From Salinisphaera japonica YTM-1 (lineage in GTDB: Bacteria > Pseudomonadota > Gammaproteobacteria > Nevskiales > Salinisphaeraceae): a stretch of 64,000 nt of DNA. Below are positions 1 to 8,403 of the stretch, one piece after another. Position 1 is the first letter of the stretch, and every line of letters begins with the position of its first letter. The translations under genes and the position numbers were made by a program. The notes beneath the pieces were generated by a model, which saw only the letters and a program-made list of their open reading frames with translations, did not search any database and had not been told where the DNA came from. The DNA lies in assembly GCF_003788585.1 (NCBI RefSeq), contig NZ_AYKG01000012.1:62001-126000 (forward strand), written 5' to 3'.

Positions 1-566
1 AAGCGCTGCACGACGTGGTCAAAGCCGGCAAGGCCCGTTATATCGGTGCTTCATCCATGTATGCCTGGCAGTTCGCCAAGTGCCAGGAAGTCGCCGAGCG
101 CAACGGCTGGACGAAGTTCGTGACCATGCAGCCGATGGTCAATCTCGTGTATCGCGAGGAAGAACGCGAAATGCTGCCGCTCTGTGCCGATCAGGGCGTG
201 GGCGTGATCCCCTGGAGCCCGTTGGCCCGCGGCGTGCTGGCCGGCAAGAAACAAGGCGCCGACGGCGAGTCCAAGCGCAGCCAGACTGACAACAACACCG
301 AGAAATGGCAGCTCGGTGCGGCCGAGTCGGACGAAAAGGTCATCGCCGCCGTACGCGAAGTCGCCGAGGCGCGTGGCGTGTCCATGGCCCAGGTGGCTCT
401 GGCCTGGGTGGCTGGACATCCGCACGTCACGGCCCCGATCGTAGGCGCCTCGAAAACCCGCCACCTGGACGATGCCATCGCCGCGCTCGATATCGAGCTG
501 AGCGCCGACGAGCGCGAGAAACTCGAAGCGCCCTATGTGCCGCATCGCATCGCCGGGCACGAGTAG
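1..566 (+). CDS. Aldo/keto reductase, C-terminal part (5' end outside window)
   Basis: The reading frame is open from the first bases and ends with TAG at 564-566, so only the C-terminal ~188 residues are present. The segment has the late beta-strands of the AKR TIM barrel: a GASSMYAWQF stretch, the MQPMVNLVYREEE strand and the VIPWSPLARGVLAGK cofactor loop, followed by VAGHPHVTAPIVGASK, which in this family binds the NADP(H) 2'-phosphate region. It probably reduces aldehydes or ketones with NADPH in the cytoplasm; the substrate cannot be read from the sequence. The catalytic Tyr/Lys/Asp lie upstream of the window. A strong terminator follows at about 706-738. Confidence 0.9.
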   Translation, partial: ALHDVVKAGKARYIGASSMYAWQFAKCQEVAERNGWTKFVTMQPMVNLVYREEEREMLPLCADQGVGVIPWSPLARGVLAGKKQGADGESKRSQTDNNTEKWQLGAAESDEKVIAAVREVAEARGVSMAQVALAWVAGHPHVTAPIVGASKTRHLDDAIAALDIELSADEREKLEAPYVPHRIAGHE

Positions 567-574
567 GGTTCTTT

Positions 575-862
575 TTATCCGCCGATGGACGCAGATAGAC
601 GCGGATATAGGCTCGGCGCTGGCTGCCGGTCACACGGCTGGATGAGCGGTTCGCGGTTCGCGGTTCGCGTTGCCTGGACGATGGATTAGAGAAAGACCTG
701 AAATGAAAATGGCGCCACGAAGCTGGCGCCATTTTTTTGCTCATTGATCCGTCTTCAAATCACGCCCGGAACCAGAACGCCCATGGGAGGCGCATTAAGC
801 CGCAAACCACCTGCGGGCGCCCAATCCATCTGCGTAATCTGCGGCCATCTGCGGATAAAAAA
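575..862. repeat. Intergenic region with two copies of the atctgcg-type dispersed repeat
   Basis: No gene is supported between the reductase stop (566) and the transglycosylase stop (863). At 578-604 there is a copy of the form tccgccgatggacgcagat, and at 825-860 an opposite-orientation copy (ccatctgcgtaatctgcgg, then ccatctgcggataaaaaa). A short tandem of cggttcg lies at about 646-670. The same words recur near 10.2, 25.3-25.7, 28.0-28.8 and 35.5-35.9 kb. Confidence 0.7.
706..738. terminator. Rho-independent terminator
   Basis: A perfect 9-bp stem (atggcgcca / tggcgccat) with a cgaagc loop is followed by seven T on the plus strand and preceded by an A-rich run. It can terminate the aldo/keto reductase transcript and may also act on the opposite strand. 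Confidence 0.85.
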
Positions 863-2203
863 TCAGTTCAAGGCAGAAGACACCCGAGCCGCCAGATCCT
901 GAGTCACAAAGCCGTCCGCAGCCAGACCGTGATCGCGTTGGAAGGCGCGGACAGCGTTGTTGGTGTTGGGCCCCAGGATGCCGTCGGGCGTGCCGGCGCC
1001 GTAGCCCAGGCGATTGAGATCGCGTTGCAGGGCACGGGTGTCGGCATTGGACAGCGTGGCCTGGTCGCGCGGCCAGCCGGCCTGTACGCCGGGCTCGCCG
1101 GCGATGCGATCGGACAGAAGGGCTACGCCCAGGGCATAACTCACGGCGTTGTTATAGCGCAGGATCCTGCGGAAGTTGTGCCCGGTCATGAACGCCGGGC
1201 CCGAGGCGCCGGCCGGGGCGATGATGCCGGCATCACGCAGCGATGGCAGGCCGCGCTCGTCAATTGCGCTAACGCCCATCGCCTGCCACTGGGCGCTGGT
1301 TTTCTCGGTCTTGCCGTTGGCCACGGCGTAATCAAATCCGGCCGGCAGACGCACCTCGCGGCCCCAGGTTTCGCCCGTGCGCCAACCGTTCCTGGCCAGA
1401 TAATTCGCGGTTGAAGCCATCGTGTCCGGGATGCTGTCCCAGATATCGCGCCGGCCATCGCCGTCGGCGTCCACCGCGTAAGCCACGAAACTGGTGGGAA
1501 TGAACTGGGTATTGCCCATGGCTCCGGCCCAGGAGCCCTTCATGCGCTCACGCGGGATATCACCGTTGGCCAGGATCTTGAGCGCGGCATAGAGCTGCTC
1601 CTTGGCAAACGACTCGCGACGCCCGTCGTAGCCCAGCGTGGCCAGGGCATCGAGCGTTTCATAGTTGCCGTAGTTGGCCCCGTAATTGGACTCCATGCCC
1701 CAGATGGCCGTGATGATCGTGCCCGGCACGCCGTAGCGGTCGCGGGTGGTTGCTGCTATGTCCTGGTGGGCGGCATATTTCTCGCGCCCATGGGTGACGC
1801 GGGTCTGCGAGACCGCCGTATCCAGATAATCCCAGATCGCCCGATTGAACTCCGGCTGGCGGTTGTCCAGCTCGATCACGCGCGGGATGAGTTCAGCATT
1901 ATCAAAAGCGTTGGCCAGCGTGCCGGCAGCCACCCCGCGGGCGGCGGCCTCGCGCCGGAAATCGGCCAGCCAGCGATTGAAACCGGGCACGTCACGCGTG
2001 CTGTTCGGCGTGGACTCGCGTGGTGCGGGCTGGGCGGGCTCGGCCTGGTTTTCACCCGAGGCCGACGAGGCAGCCGGCACGTCCGTGGGACTGGCCGTGC
2101 CGGTATTGGCGGCGGGCGACTGCCCGGCCGCGGCACCGTCGGTAGCACAGGCGGCCAGCCACAGGCTGGCAGGAACAACGAGTAACGACAGACGGTACGA
2201 CAT
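863..2203 (-). CDS. MltB-type lytic murein transglycosylase with C-terminal peptidoglycan-binding domain, lipoprotein
   Basis: 446 aa. The N-terminus is a lipoprotein signal peptide with lipobox LAAC (lipidated Cys at residue 19), followed by a low-complexity Ala/Pro/Ser linker to about residue 70. The SLT_2/MltB catalytic domain occupies about 72-370, with the catalytic Glu in the WGMESNYG motif (E171). A PG_binding_1 domain closes the protein (about 385-445, LQRDLNRLGYGAGTPDG then AVRAFQRDHGL). The family cleaves the MurNAc-GlcNAc bond to give 1,6-anhydro-muropeptides at the inner face of the outer membrane. An AmpG permease for recycling such products is encoded at 57339-58739. Which member of the MltB family it is cannot be fixed from the sequence. 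Confidence 0.93.
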   Translation of the reverse strand: MSYRLSLLVVPASLWLAACATDGAAAGQSPAANTGTASPTDVPAASSASGENQAEPAQPAPRESTPNSTRDVPGFNRWLADFRREAAARGVAAGTLANAFDNAELIPRVIELDNRQPEFNRAIWDYLDTAVSQTRVTHGREKYAAHQDIAATTRDRYGVPGTIITAIWGMESNYGANYGNYETLDALATLGYDGRRESFAKEQLYAALKILANGDIPRERMKGSWAGAMGNTQFIPTSFVAYAVDADGDGRRDIWDSIPDTMASTANYLARNGWRTGETWGREVRLPAGFDYAVANGKTEKTSAQWQAMGVSAIDERGLPSLRDAGIIAPAGASGPAFMTGHNFRRILRYNNAVSYALGVALLSDRIAGEPGVQAGWPRDQATLSNADTRALQRDLNRLGYGAGTPDGILGPNTNNAVRAFQRDHGLAADGFVTQDLAARVSSALN

Positions 2204-2252
2204 GAGGCGCCGGCGAAAAGAGGATTGCCGTCCAGCCTACGACATCACGCGT

Positions 2253-2465
2253 TTACGGGTCGCCCTGTTCTGGCGTGCCGGTGCGCTTGTCGTCGGTCGA
2301 TGCCTCATCGCCTGCGGTGTCGTCGGCCGCGCGCCGCTGGCTGTCATACCCGCCGGACCCCGCAGCTGCGGCAGCCGGTACCGAGCCGGCGGTGCTACGC
2401 GCGCCACTACAGCCGGCGAGAGCGATCATCAAACCCAGGGCACATAACAAAACAAGGACACGCAT
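2253..2465 (-). CDS. Small putative lipoprotein
   Basis: 70 aa. It begins with a short Leu-rich signal sequence ending in a good lipobox (LAGC, Cys at about residue 19). The rest is a low-complexity Ala/Gly/Asp/Thr tail with no recognisable domain. It starts with ATG and lies between the lytic transglycosylase and the flavoprotein on the same strand, so it could be cotranscribed. The lipobox is the main reason to believe in it. The tail resembles other small lipoproteins of unknown function, so I assign none. Confidence 0.55.
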   Translation of the reverse strand: MRVLVLLCALGLMIALAGCSGARSTAGSVPAAAAAGSGGYDSQRRAADDTAGDEASTDDKRTGTPEQGDP

Positions 2466-2495
2466 GACGCCGGCCTCATCGAATCGACCAAAGTG

Positions 2496-3728
2496 TCAGG
2501 CGACTGTACCTGCCGCGTGACCGGAGGCCCAGGCCCATTGAAAATTGTGCCCGCCGAGATGCCCGGTGACATCCACGACCTCGCCGATGAAATACAGCCC
2601 CGGCACGTCACGCGCGGCCATGGTGGCTGAATCCAGGGCCTTGGTATCCACCCCGCCGAGCATGACTTCGGCGGTCTTGTAACCCTCGGTGCCTTCCGGG
2701 GTGACCGGCCACTGCGCGAGGGCGCCGGCCCACTGCGCGCGTGCCCGGTCGTCGAGCTGCTTCATGCGGCAATCGCTGATCGGGTGATCAGTGCTGATTT
2801 CGGCGCAGAGGCGCTGTGCCAGGCGCTTGGGCAAACGCTCGGCAAGCACGGACGACAGGCGCGCGTTCGGCCGCTCGCCGGCACGCGCGGCCAGCCAGGC
2901 CTCGATATCGTCATCGGGCAGCCAGTCGACGGTCACGGTCTGGCCGGCCTGCCAATACGACGAGACCTGCAGCATGGCCGGCCCGGACAGGCCGCGATGG
3001 GTGAACAACAGGCCGGCATCGAAGACGGCCTCGTTACAACGTGCCTCGACCGTGGCGGCCAGCCCGGACAGGTCCTTGTAAGCCGCCTGGGCTGCGCCGC
3101 CCAGCGTGAACGGCACAAGGGCTGCCCGCGTGTCGCGAATCGGCAGATCAAAGGCCCGTGCGACCGACAGGCCAAAATCGGATGCGCCCATCTTCGGGAT
3201 CGGCAGCCCCCCGGTCGCCACGACCACCGAGGCCGCCCGATACTCGCCCTGGGCGGTGTGCACGACGAAACCGTGTTCGGGGTCCCGCGCGACGCGCTCG
3301 ATAACGATCTCGTTATCAATGGCCGCCCCGACGGCCGCACACTCGTCTAACAGCATCGCCACGATGGCCTTGGCGCTGTGGTCGCAGAACAGCTGGCCTC
3401 GCTCTTTTTCGTGATAGGCGATGCCATGGGCCTCGACCAGCGCGATGAAATCGGCCGGCGTATAGCGCGACAGGGCCGACTTGCAATAGTGCGGATTGGC
3501 CGAGAGGAAATTGTCCGGCGAACAATACAGATTGGTGAAGTTACAGCGCCCGCCCCCGGACATGAGGATCTTCTTGCCACAGCGCCGGGTCTTTTCAAGC
3601 ACCCGCACGCGGCGCCCGCGGGCACCTGCGATGGCCGCACACATCAGGCCGGCCGCCCCGCCACCCAGCACGATGACATCGTCGACCTGAGCCGCCGGGT
3701 CGTGTGGTTTATAAACGCGTTCGCTCAT
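2496..3728 (-). CDS. BaiN/HI0933-family NAD(P)/FAD-dependent oxidoreductase
   Basis: 410 aa, the usual family length. The N-terminus carries the FAD-binding Rossmann motif VIVLGGGAAGLMCA (about residues 19-32) followed by an acidic strand end (VLEK). The family signature GGGRCNFTN is at about 57-65. The C-terminus has the second FAD-contact segment (EVVDVTGHLGGHNFQWAWASG). The HI0933/YhiN/BaiN family contains flavoproteins whose substrates are mostly unknown; BaiN of clostridia acts on bile acid intermediates, but that role should not be carried over here. ATG start at 3728; no close upstream partner. Confidence 0.9.
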   Translation of the reverse strand: MSERVYKPHDPAAQVDDVIVLGGGAAGLMCAAIAGARGRRVRVLEKTRRCGKKILMSGGGRCNFTNLYCSPDNFLSANPHYCKSALSRYTPADFIALVEAHGIAYHEKERGQLFCDHSAKAIVAMLLDECAAVGAAIDNEIVIERVARDPEHGFVVHTAQGEYRAASVVVATGGLPIPKMGASDFGLSVARAFDLPIRDTRAALVPFTLGGAAQAAYKDLSGLAATVEARCNEAVFDAGLLFTHRGLSGPAMLQVSSYWQAGQTVTVDWLPDDDIEAWLAARAGERPNARLSSVLAERLPKRLAQRLCAEISTDHPISDCRMKQLDDRARAQWAGALAQWPVTPEGTEGYKTAEVMLGGVDTKALDSATMAARDVPGLYFIGEVVDVTGHLGGHNFQWAWASGHAAGTVA

Positions 3729-4031
3729 CTCTGTATTGTCTCATGCAGCACGGTGCGTTCTTCGGGCTTGGCGCGGTGCGTGCTAAAAGATATATTTTTA
3801 AAAAAACGCACGTTCACCGGTTGCCCGGCGCGATGCGTTACCGATTCCCGCGACGGCGGAATCGTCACAATCACGAGGAGAGGGCCTTGCACGAATCAAT
3901 CGCTCGAAGACGCTCAGCCGCGTCGTGCCGGCGCATGCCGCATGACCCGGTAGCGCCCTGCCCGGCCGTTGGCCGTGCCCCGACCCGCACTCGGGCCGCG
4001 TGTCCGTGCACCACGCATGCCGGGGGGCGAC
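3729..4031. other. Intergenic region, no gene recognised
   Basis: About 300 bases between the divergent flavoprotein and TRAP permease genes. It contains an AT-rich patch (about 3785-3805, gatatatttttaaaaaaacg) that stands out from the GC-rich surroundings and may hold promoter elements. I see no convincing ORF, RNA gene or repeat. Confidence 0.5.
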
Positions 4032-6161
4032 ATGACTGATCAAACCCAATCGGCCATGCCCTCGGCCTCGGATCCGCACGCCGGCGACAAACCCGTGTCG
4101 TTTCCGGCCTGGCGCGACTGGCTGATCACCGCGCCCGTCGCCGCGCTCCTTCTGCTGGCGATCGCGTTCGGCACCAGTGCCTTCATCCACGGCCAGCTGC
4201 TCAGCCTGGGCGGCAGCATCTGGCACGACTACAACATGCTGCGCTTCGACATGAGCCAGCCCTCGTGTGACCCGAACATGGACCTCGATGCCGAAGTCCA
4301 GCGGCGCATGAGTAATCAGAAAGCCGATGCCGACAGCCTGTTCGATACCGGCCCGGCGGATCCCGAGGCCATTCGGCAATCACTGGCCAGCCAGCGCGAT
4401 CAGTGTCGGGAAAACTTCGAGATCTATCAGTACAACCACGAGCAGACAGGCACGGTTACGCTGCGCGGGTTTCGAAGCGTCGAACTTGCGGCCGGCAAAC
4501 TCAATGCCATCGGCCAGGCCTGGCAGCCTTATATCCTGGTGCTGCTGATCATGTTCGGCGGGATGATCGCGCTGATCAAGAACGAACAGATTTCGCTGCG
4601 CCCGCCCAAAAGCGCGACCGATTATCGGGTCTCGGCCGGCACCCAGCTCATCGTGCATGTGGCCATGGCCGCCAGTGCCATTGCCTGGATTCGTATCGAC
4701 GTGGGCGGCGACACCACGCTTAACTATATCTGGCTCATCGGCTTTCTCGTGCTGGCCGCGGCCAGTCTGTACCGGCTGATCCGCGTACCCGACAACACCG
4801 AACCCAACTCGCCGGCCAAGGCCGGGCTGGCCATGCCGCTGTACTGCGGCCTGGCCTTCATATCGCTGGGCTATTTCTTCTTCTCCGAGAATTATCTGGC
4901 CGGGCCGGTCGTTCAGCTGACGAAGATGATCCGCTTTGCCGATCTGTATACCGGCATCGGGCTGTTCGTATGGGTGGGCATGATGCTCAAGCACACCCGT
5001 ATCGCCGAACTTCTCTTCGGGCTGTTCCGGTCGTGGGAGATGCGGCCCGAGTTCGTGGTCATCATCGTGGTGCTGGCCTCGGCCTGGCCAACGGCCTATA
5101 CCGGCGCCTCGGGCATCTTCGTGCTGGCCATCGGCGCGGTGATCTATCAGGAACTGCGTATTGCCGGTACTTATCGCCAGCTGGCGATCGCCTCGACCGC
5201 CATGTCGGGCAGCATGGGCGTGGTGCTCAATCCGTGTCTGATGGTGGTGATCATCGCGGCACTCAACCGACAGGTCACCACCGATCAGCTGTTTGGCTGG
5301 GGGCTGTATGTCTTTGCGCTGTCCGCGGCCCTGTTCTGTGTGTTCATCTATCTCACGCGCAAGACCCGCCCGCATCTGGCCACGCCGGATGATGCCCTGC
5401 CCAACACGTTGCGGGCGGCCGTACCGATCATTCCGTATGTGCTGCTGGCCATCGCGGTTATCTTGATCTACACGCGTCTGATCGGTCAGAGCTTCAACGA
5501 GTTTTCCGCGCCGGTGATTCTGCCGCTGCTGCTGCTGGTGCTGTTGGTCTATGATCGATGGCGGGCCAATCGCCTCTACGAGGCCGAGATCAAAGCCGCT
5601 GATCGCGGCCAGGCCGAGGCGCCGGACTACAAGCCGGCCGGCTTTGGCAACGCGCTTCGTGCCTCGACCGCCGAAACCGCTACGCTCATCGGTGCACTGC
5701 TGATGTTGATGGTCGGCTCAATCATCTTCGGCGGTGTGATGGAGCGCTCCGGCGTGATGGATCTGTTCCCCAGTGAGCTGGGCAGTATCTGGGTGACCGT
5801 GGCCGCACTCACGGTCATGCTCGTGATCATCGGCATGATCATGGATCCCTACGGGGCGATTATCCTGGTCAGTGCCACGATCGCGCCGGTGGCCTATCAC
5901 AACAACGTCAACCCGGTGCACTTCTGGATGATGGTGCTGGTGGCATTCGAGCTGGGCTATCTCTCACCCCCGGTCGCGCTCAACCAGCTGCTGACGAGAC
6001 AGGTGGTCGGCGAGGCCGAGTTCGAAAAAGCGCGCGAAGAGGTCAAGAACGACCCCAGCTTCTGGCGCCGTCACGAGGCTCTGCTGCTGCCGATCACCGT
6101 GATGGGCACATCGCTGTTGCTGGTGGCTTTTGCACCGCTGGTGTTCATGCACGTGTTCTGA
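4032..6161 (+). CDS. Long TRAP transporter large permease (DctM-like) with N-terminal membrane extension
   Basis: About 709 aa from the ATG at 4032, which has a G-rich ribosome binding site just upstream; an in-frame start at 3969 lacks this. The C-terminal ~450 residues look like a DctM-type TRAP permease with many membrane segments, including YTGASGIFVLAIGAV and the terminal LSPPVALNQLLTRQV motif. The first ~250 residues hold several further membrane helices and a soluble loop with two Cys (PSCDPNMD, RDQC), so a DctQ-like part may be fused in. TRAP systems import organic acids and related solutes with Na+ or H+. No periplasmic binding protein gene is adjacent, so the substrate is unknown. 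Confidence 0.82.
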   Translation: MTDQTQSAMPSASDPHAGDKPVSFPAWRDWLITAPVAALLLLAIAFGTSAFIHGQLLSLGGSIWHDYNMLRFDMSQPSCDPNMDLDAEVQRRMSNQKADADSLFDTGPADPEAIRQSLASQRDQCRENFEIYQYNHEQTGTVTLRGFRSVELAAGKLNAIGQAWQPYILVLLIMFGGMIALIKNEQISLRPPKSATDYRVSAGTQLIVHVAMAASAIAWIRIDVGGDTTLNYIWLIGFLVLAAASLYRLIRVPDNTEPNSPAKAGLAMPLYCGLAFISLGYFFFSENYLAGPVVQLTKMIRFADLYTGIGLFVWVGMMLKHTRIAELLFGLFRSWEMRPEFVVIIVVLASAWPTAYTGASGIFVLAIGAVIYQELRIAGTYRQLAIASTAMSGSMGVVLNPCLMVVIIAALNRQVTTDQLFGWGLYVFALSAALFCVFIYLTRKTRPHLATPDDALPNTLRAAVPIIPYVLLAIAVILIYTRLIGQSFNEFSAPVILPLLLLVLLVYDRWRANRLYEAEIKAADRGQAEAPDYKPAGFGNALRASTAETATLIGALLMLMVGSIIFGGVMERSGVMDLFPSELGSIWVTVAALTVMLVIIGMIMDPYGAIILVSATIAPVAYHNNVNPVHFWMMVLVAFELGYLSPPVALNQLLTRQVVGEAEFEKAREEVKNDPSFWRRHEALLLPITVMGTSLLLVAFAPLVFMHVF

Positions 6162-6294
6162 CGCATGCACCATGCCGCCCGGCCGGGTACACCCGCTTGC
6201 CGGGCGTAGCCGGCGCCAAGCATGTAAGCTGTTGGCCACAAGGCCGGGCCACACGCATGGCTTGGGCGGGGCGATCAAGGGAGTACACGAATCG

Positions 6295-7758
6295 ATGGCG
6301 TGGCTAGAAACGCTCGAACAGGCCATATACGCGGTCATCAATCCGGTGACCAATTTCGTCTGGGGCTATATTCTCACTTATCTGCTCCTCGGCGCGGGCC
6401 TGGTCTTCACCGTGGCCACGCGTTTGCTGCAGTTTCGACTGTTCGGCCACATGGCCCGACTGGTTGTCGCCAAGGTCGGCGAGACCGGCAAGGGCGTGAG
6501 CTCTTTCCAGGCGCTGGCGACCTCGCTGGCTGCTCGTATCGGCACGGGCAACCTGGCCGGCGTGGCGCTGGCGCTGTTCGTGGGCGGGCCGGGTGCCATC
6601 TTCTGGATGTGGATGACAGCGCTCGTGGGCATCACCACGACCTTCATCGAGTGCACGCTGGGTCAAGTCTATAAAGTCCAGCACGGCGACGGGATCTATC
6701 GCGGTGGGCCGGCCTATTACATCGAGCGGGCACTGGGTGCACGCTGGATGAGCATCATATTCGCGGTGTTTCTGATCATCGCCTACGGCTTTGCCTTCTG
6801 CGGCGCCCAGGCCAACACCATCGCCCAGGGGCTAAACGGCGGTTACGGTATTCCCAACTGGGCCACGGCCATCGGGCTGGTCGTTCTGGCCGGCTTGGTG
6901 GTCTATGGCGGGCTGAAATCGATCGCTCGCACGGCCGAGCTGATCGTGCCGGTCATGGCGGTCGGCTATCTGCTGGTGGCCCTGTGGATCATGCTGGCCA
7001 ACGCCTCGGAGGTGCCAGCCATGCTGGCCCTGATCGTGAAATCCGCCTTCGGTTACGGCCCGGTGGCCGGCGGCGCGGCCGGCTATGCCGTGTCGGCTGC
7101 CCTGCGCAACGGCGTGCAGCGCGGGCTGTTCTCCAACGAGGCCGGCATGGGCTCGACGCCCAACGCCGCCGCCACGGCCGAGGTCAAGCACCCGGCCACT
7201 CAGGGCCTGGTTCAGGCTTTTGGCGTGGTCATCGATACGTTGGTCATTTGTACGTGTACGGCCGTGGTCATCCTGTTGTCCGGCGTGTACGACCAGATGC
7301 TTGACGCCCACGCCCAGGGCGCCTCGCTCCAGGGCATCAAGCTGACCCAGGATGCGATGTTCGATCATCTGGGGCTGTTCGGTCAGTATTTCATTGGCGT
7401 GGCGATCCTGTTCTTTGCCTATAGCTCGATTCTGGCGAACTTTGCTTATACCGAGATCAACGTCGAGTATCTGTTTAAAAAGAACGGCCGCCGGGCGATA
7501 GCGATCCTCCGGCCTTTCATTCTGGCGATGGTGGCGATCGGCTCGGTGGCCAGCCTGGATTTCGTCTGGCATTTCGCCGATCTGGCGATGGGCCTGATGG
7601 CCACGACCAACCTGGTGGCTATTCTGTTGTTGTTCCCGATCGCGCTGCGGGTGCTGCGCGACTATGAACGTCAACGCGCTGGGGGCACGCTGCGCCCGGT
7701 GTTCAACAAACGCGTGTTGAAACACCCCGAGCAGGTCGAGCCCGGCATCTGGGACTGA
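6295..7758 (+). CDS. Sodium:alanine symporter family (AGCS) transporter
   Basis: About 487 aa from the ATG at 6295, chosen because aaggGAG lies ~11 bases upstream and the family-typical N-terminus (MAWLETLEQAIYAVIN) begins there; the open frame extends further upstream without family similarity. Around ten to eleven membrane segments are evident. AGCS hallmarks are visible: the conserved ARIGTGNLAGVA stretch near residue 80, GGPAYYIERALG, and the SNEAGMGSTPNAAATA motif. The family imports alanine or glycine with sodium, fitting a saline habitat. Confidence 0.93.
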   Translation: MAWLETLEQAIYAVINPVTNFVWGYILTYLLLGAGLVFTVATRLLQFRLFGHMARLVVAKVGETGKGVSSFQALATSLAARIGTGNLAGVALALFVGGPGAIFWMWMTALVGITTTFIECTLGQVYKVQHGDGIYRGGPAYYIERALGARWMSIIFAVFLIIAYGFAFCGAQANTIAQGLNGGYGIPNWATAIGLVVLAGLVVYGGLKSIARTAELIVPVMAVGYLLVALWIMLANASEVPAMLALIVKSAFGYGPVAGGAAGYAVSAALRNGVQRGLFSNEAGMGSTPNAAATAEVKHPATQGLVQAFGVVIDTLVICTCTAVVILLSGVYDQMLDAHAQGASLQGIKLTQDAMFDHLGLFGQYFIGVAILFFAYSSILANFAYTEINVEYLFKKNGRRAIAILRPFILAMVAIGSVASLDFVWHFADLAMGLMATTNLVAILLLFPIALRVLRDYERQRAGGTLRPVFNKRVLKHPEQVEPGIWD

Positions 7759-7809
7759 CCGGTCGGCGTAATGATATTGCGTTTATCGTGTTTGCTATCG
7801 AGGTCGATC

Positions 7810-8370
7810 ATGTCGCGTTCTGTGATTATCCGCCTGGCCATTATCGGCCTGCTCGTCGTGTCGGCCGGCTGTAGCCTGGCCCCACCCAAAGGGTTTCCGA
7901 CCGCGGATAACGTGGATCTCGACCGGTTCATGGGCAACTGGTATGTCATTGCGCATATTCCGCCGTCGAAGACGAAAAACGCCTATAACGAGATTGAACG
8001 CTACACGCGAGGCGACGACGCCGACACGATCAACGTCAAGTTCACCTACCGCGAAGGCGGCTTCGACGGCCAACAAAAGACCATGCGGCCCTGGGCAACC
8101 GTGCTGGACAATCCGAGCAACGCGCTTTGGGCCATGCATTTTTATTATGTCCTGCGTCTGCAGTACGTGATTTCCTATGTCAGCCGGGACTACGACACCA
8201 CGATCATCGCCCGCGACAAGAAAGACTTCGTGTGGATCATGGCGCGTACGCCCAAGCTCGACGACGCGACCTATCAATCGCTGGTCGATCGCGTGAAAGA
8301 CATCGGCTACGACACGTCCGAGCTGCGCAAGGTGCCCCAGCAGCCGCTGTCCGAGCGCGACGATCTGTGA
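7810..8370 (+). CDS. Lipocalin family outer-membrane lipoprotein (Blc-like)
   Basis: About 186 aa. I start it at 7810, where gagg lies shortly upstream and the protein opens with a lipoprotein signal peptide (VVSAGC, Cys 21); an earlier in-frame ATG at 7771 would bury this signal. The lipocalin signature GNWYVIAHIP follows at about residue 43, then an eight-stranded barrel pattern including YVISYVSRDYDTTIIARD and the WIMARTP strand. Bacterial lipocalins of the Blc type bind lysophospholipids or fatty acids at the outer membrane. It lies 33 bp before the ABC exporter gene and may be cotranscribed. Confidence 0.92.
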   Translation: MSRSVIIRLAIIGLLVVSAGCSLAPPKGFPTADNVDLDRFMGNWYVIAHIPPSKTKNAYNEIERYTRGDDADTINVKFTYREGGFDGQQKTMRPWATVLDNPSNALWAMHFYYVLRLQYVISYVSRDYDTTIIARDKKDFVWIMARTPKLDDATYQSLVDRVKDIGYDTSELRKVPQQPLSERDDL

Positions 8371-8403
8371 TCGATGGCTCGGCCGGGCCGGCCGGCCAAC
8401 TAG

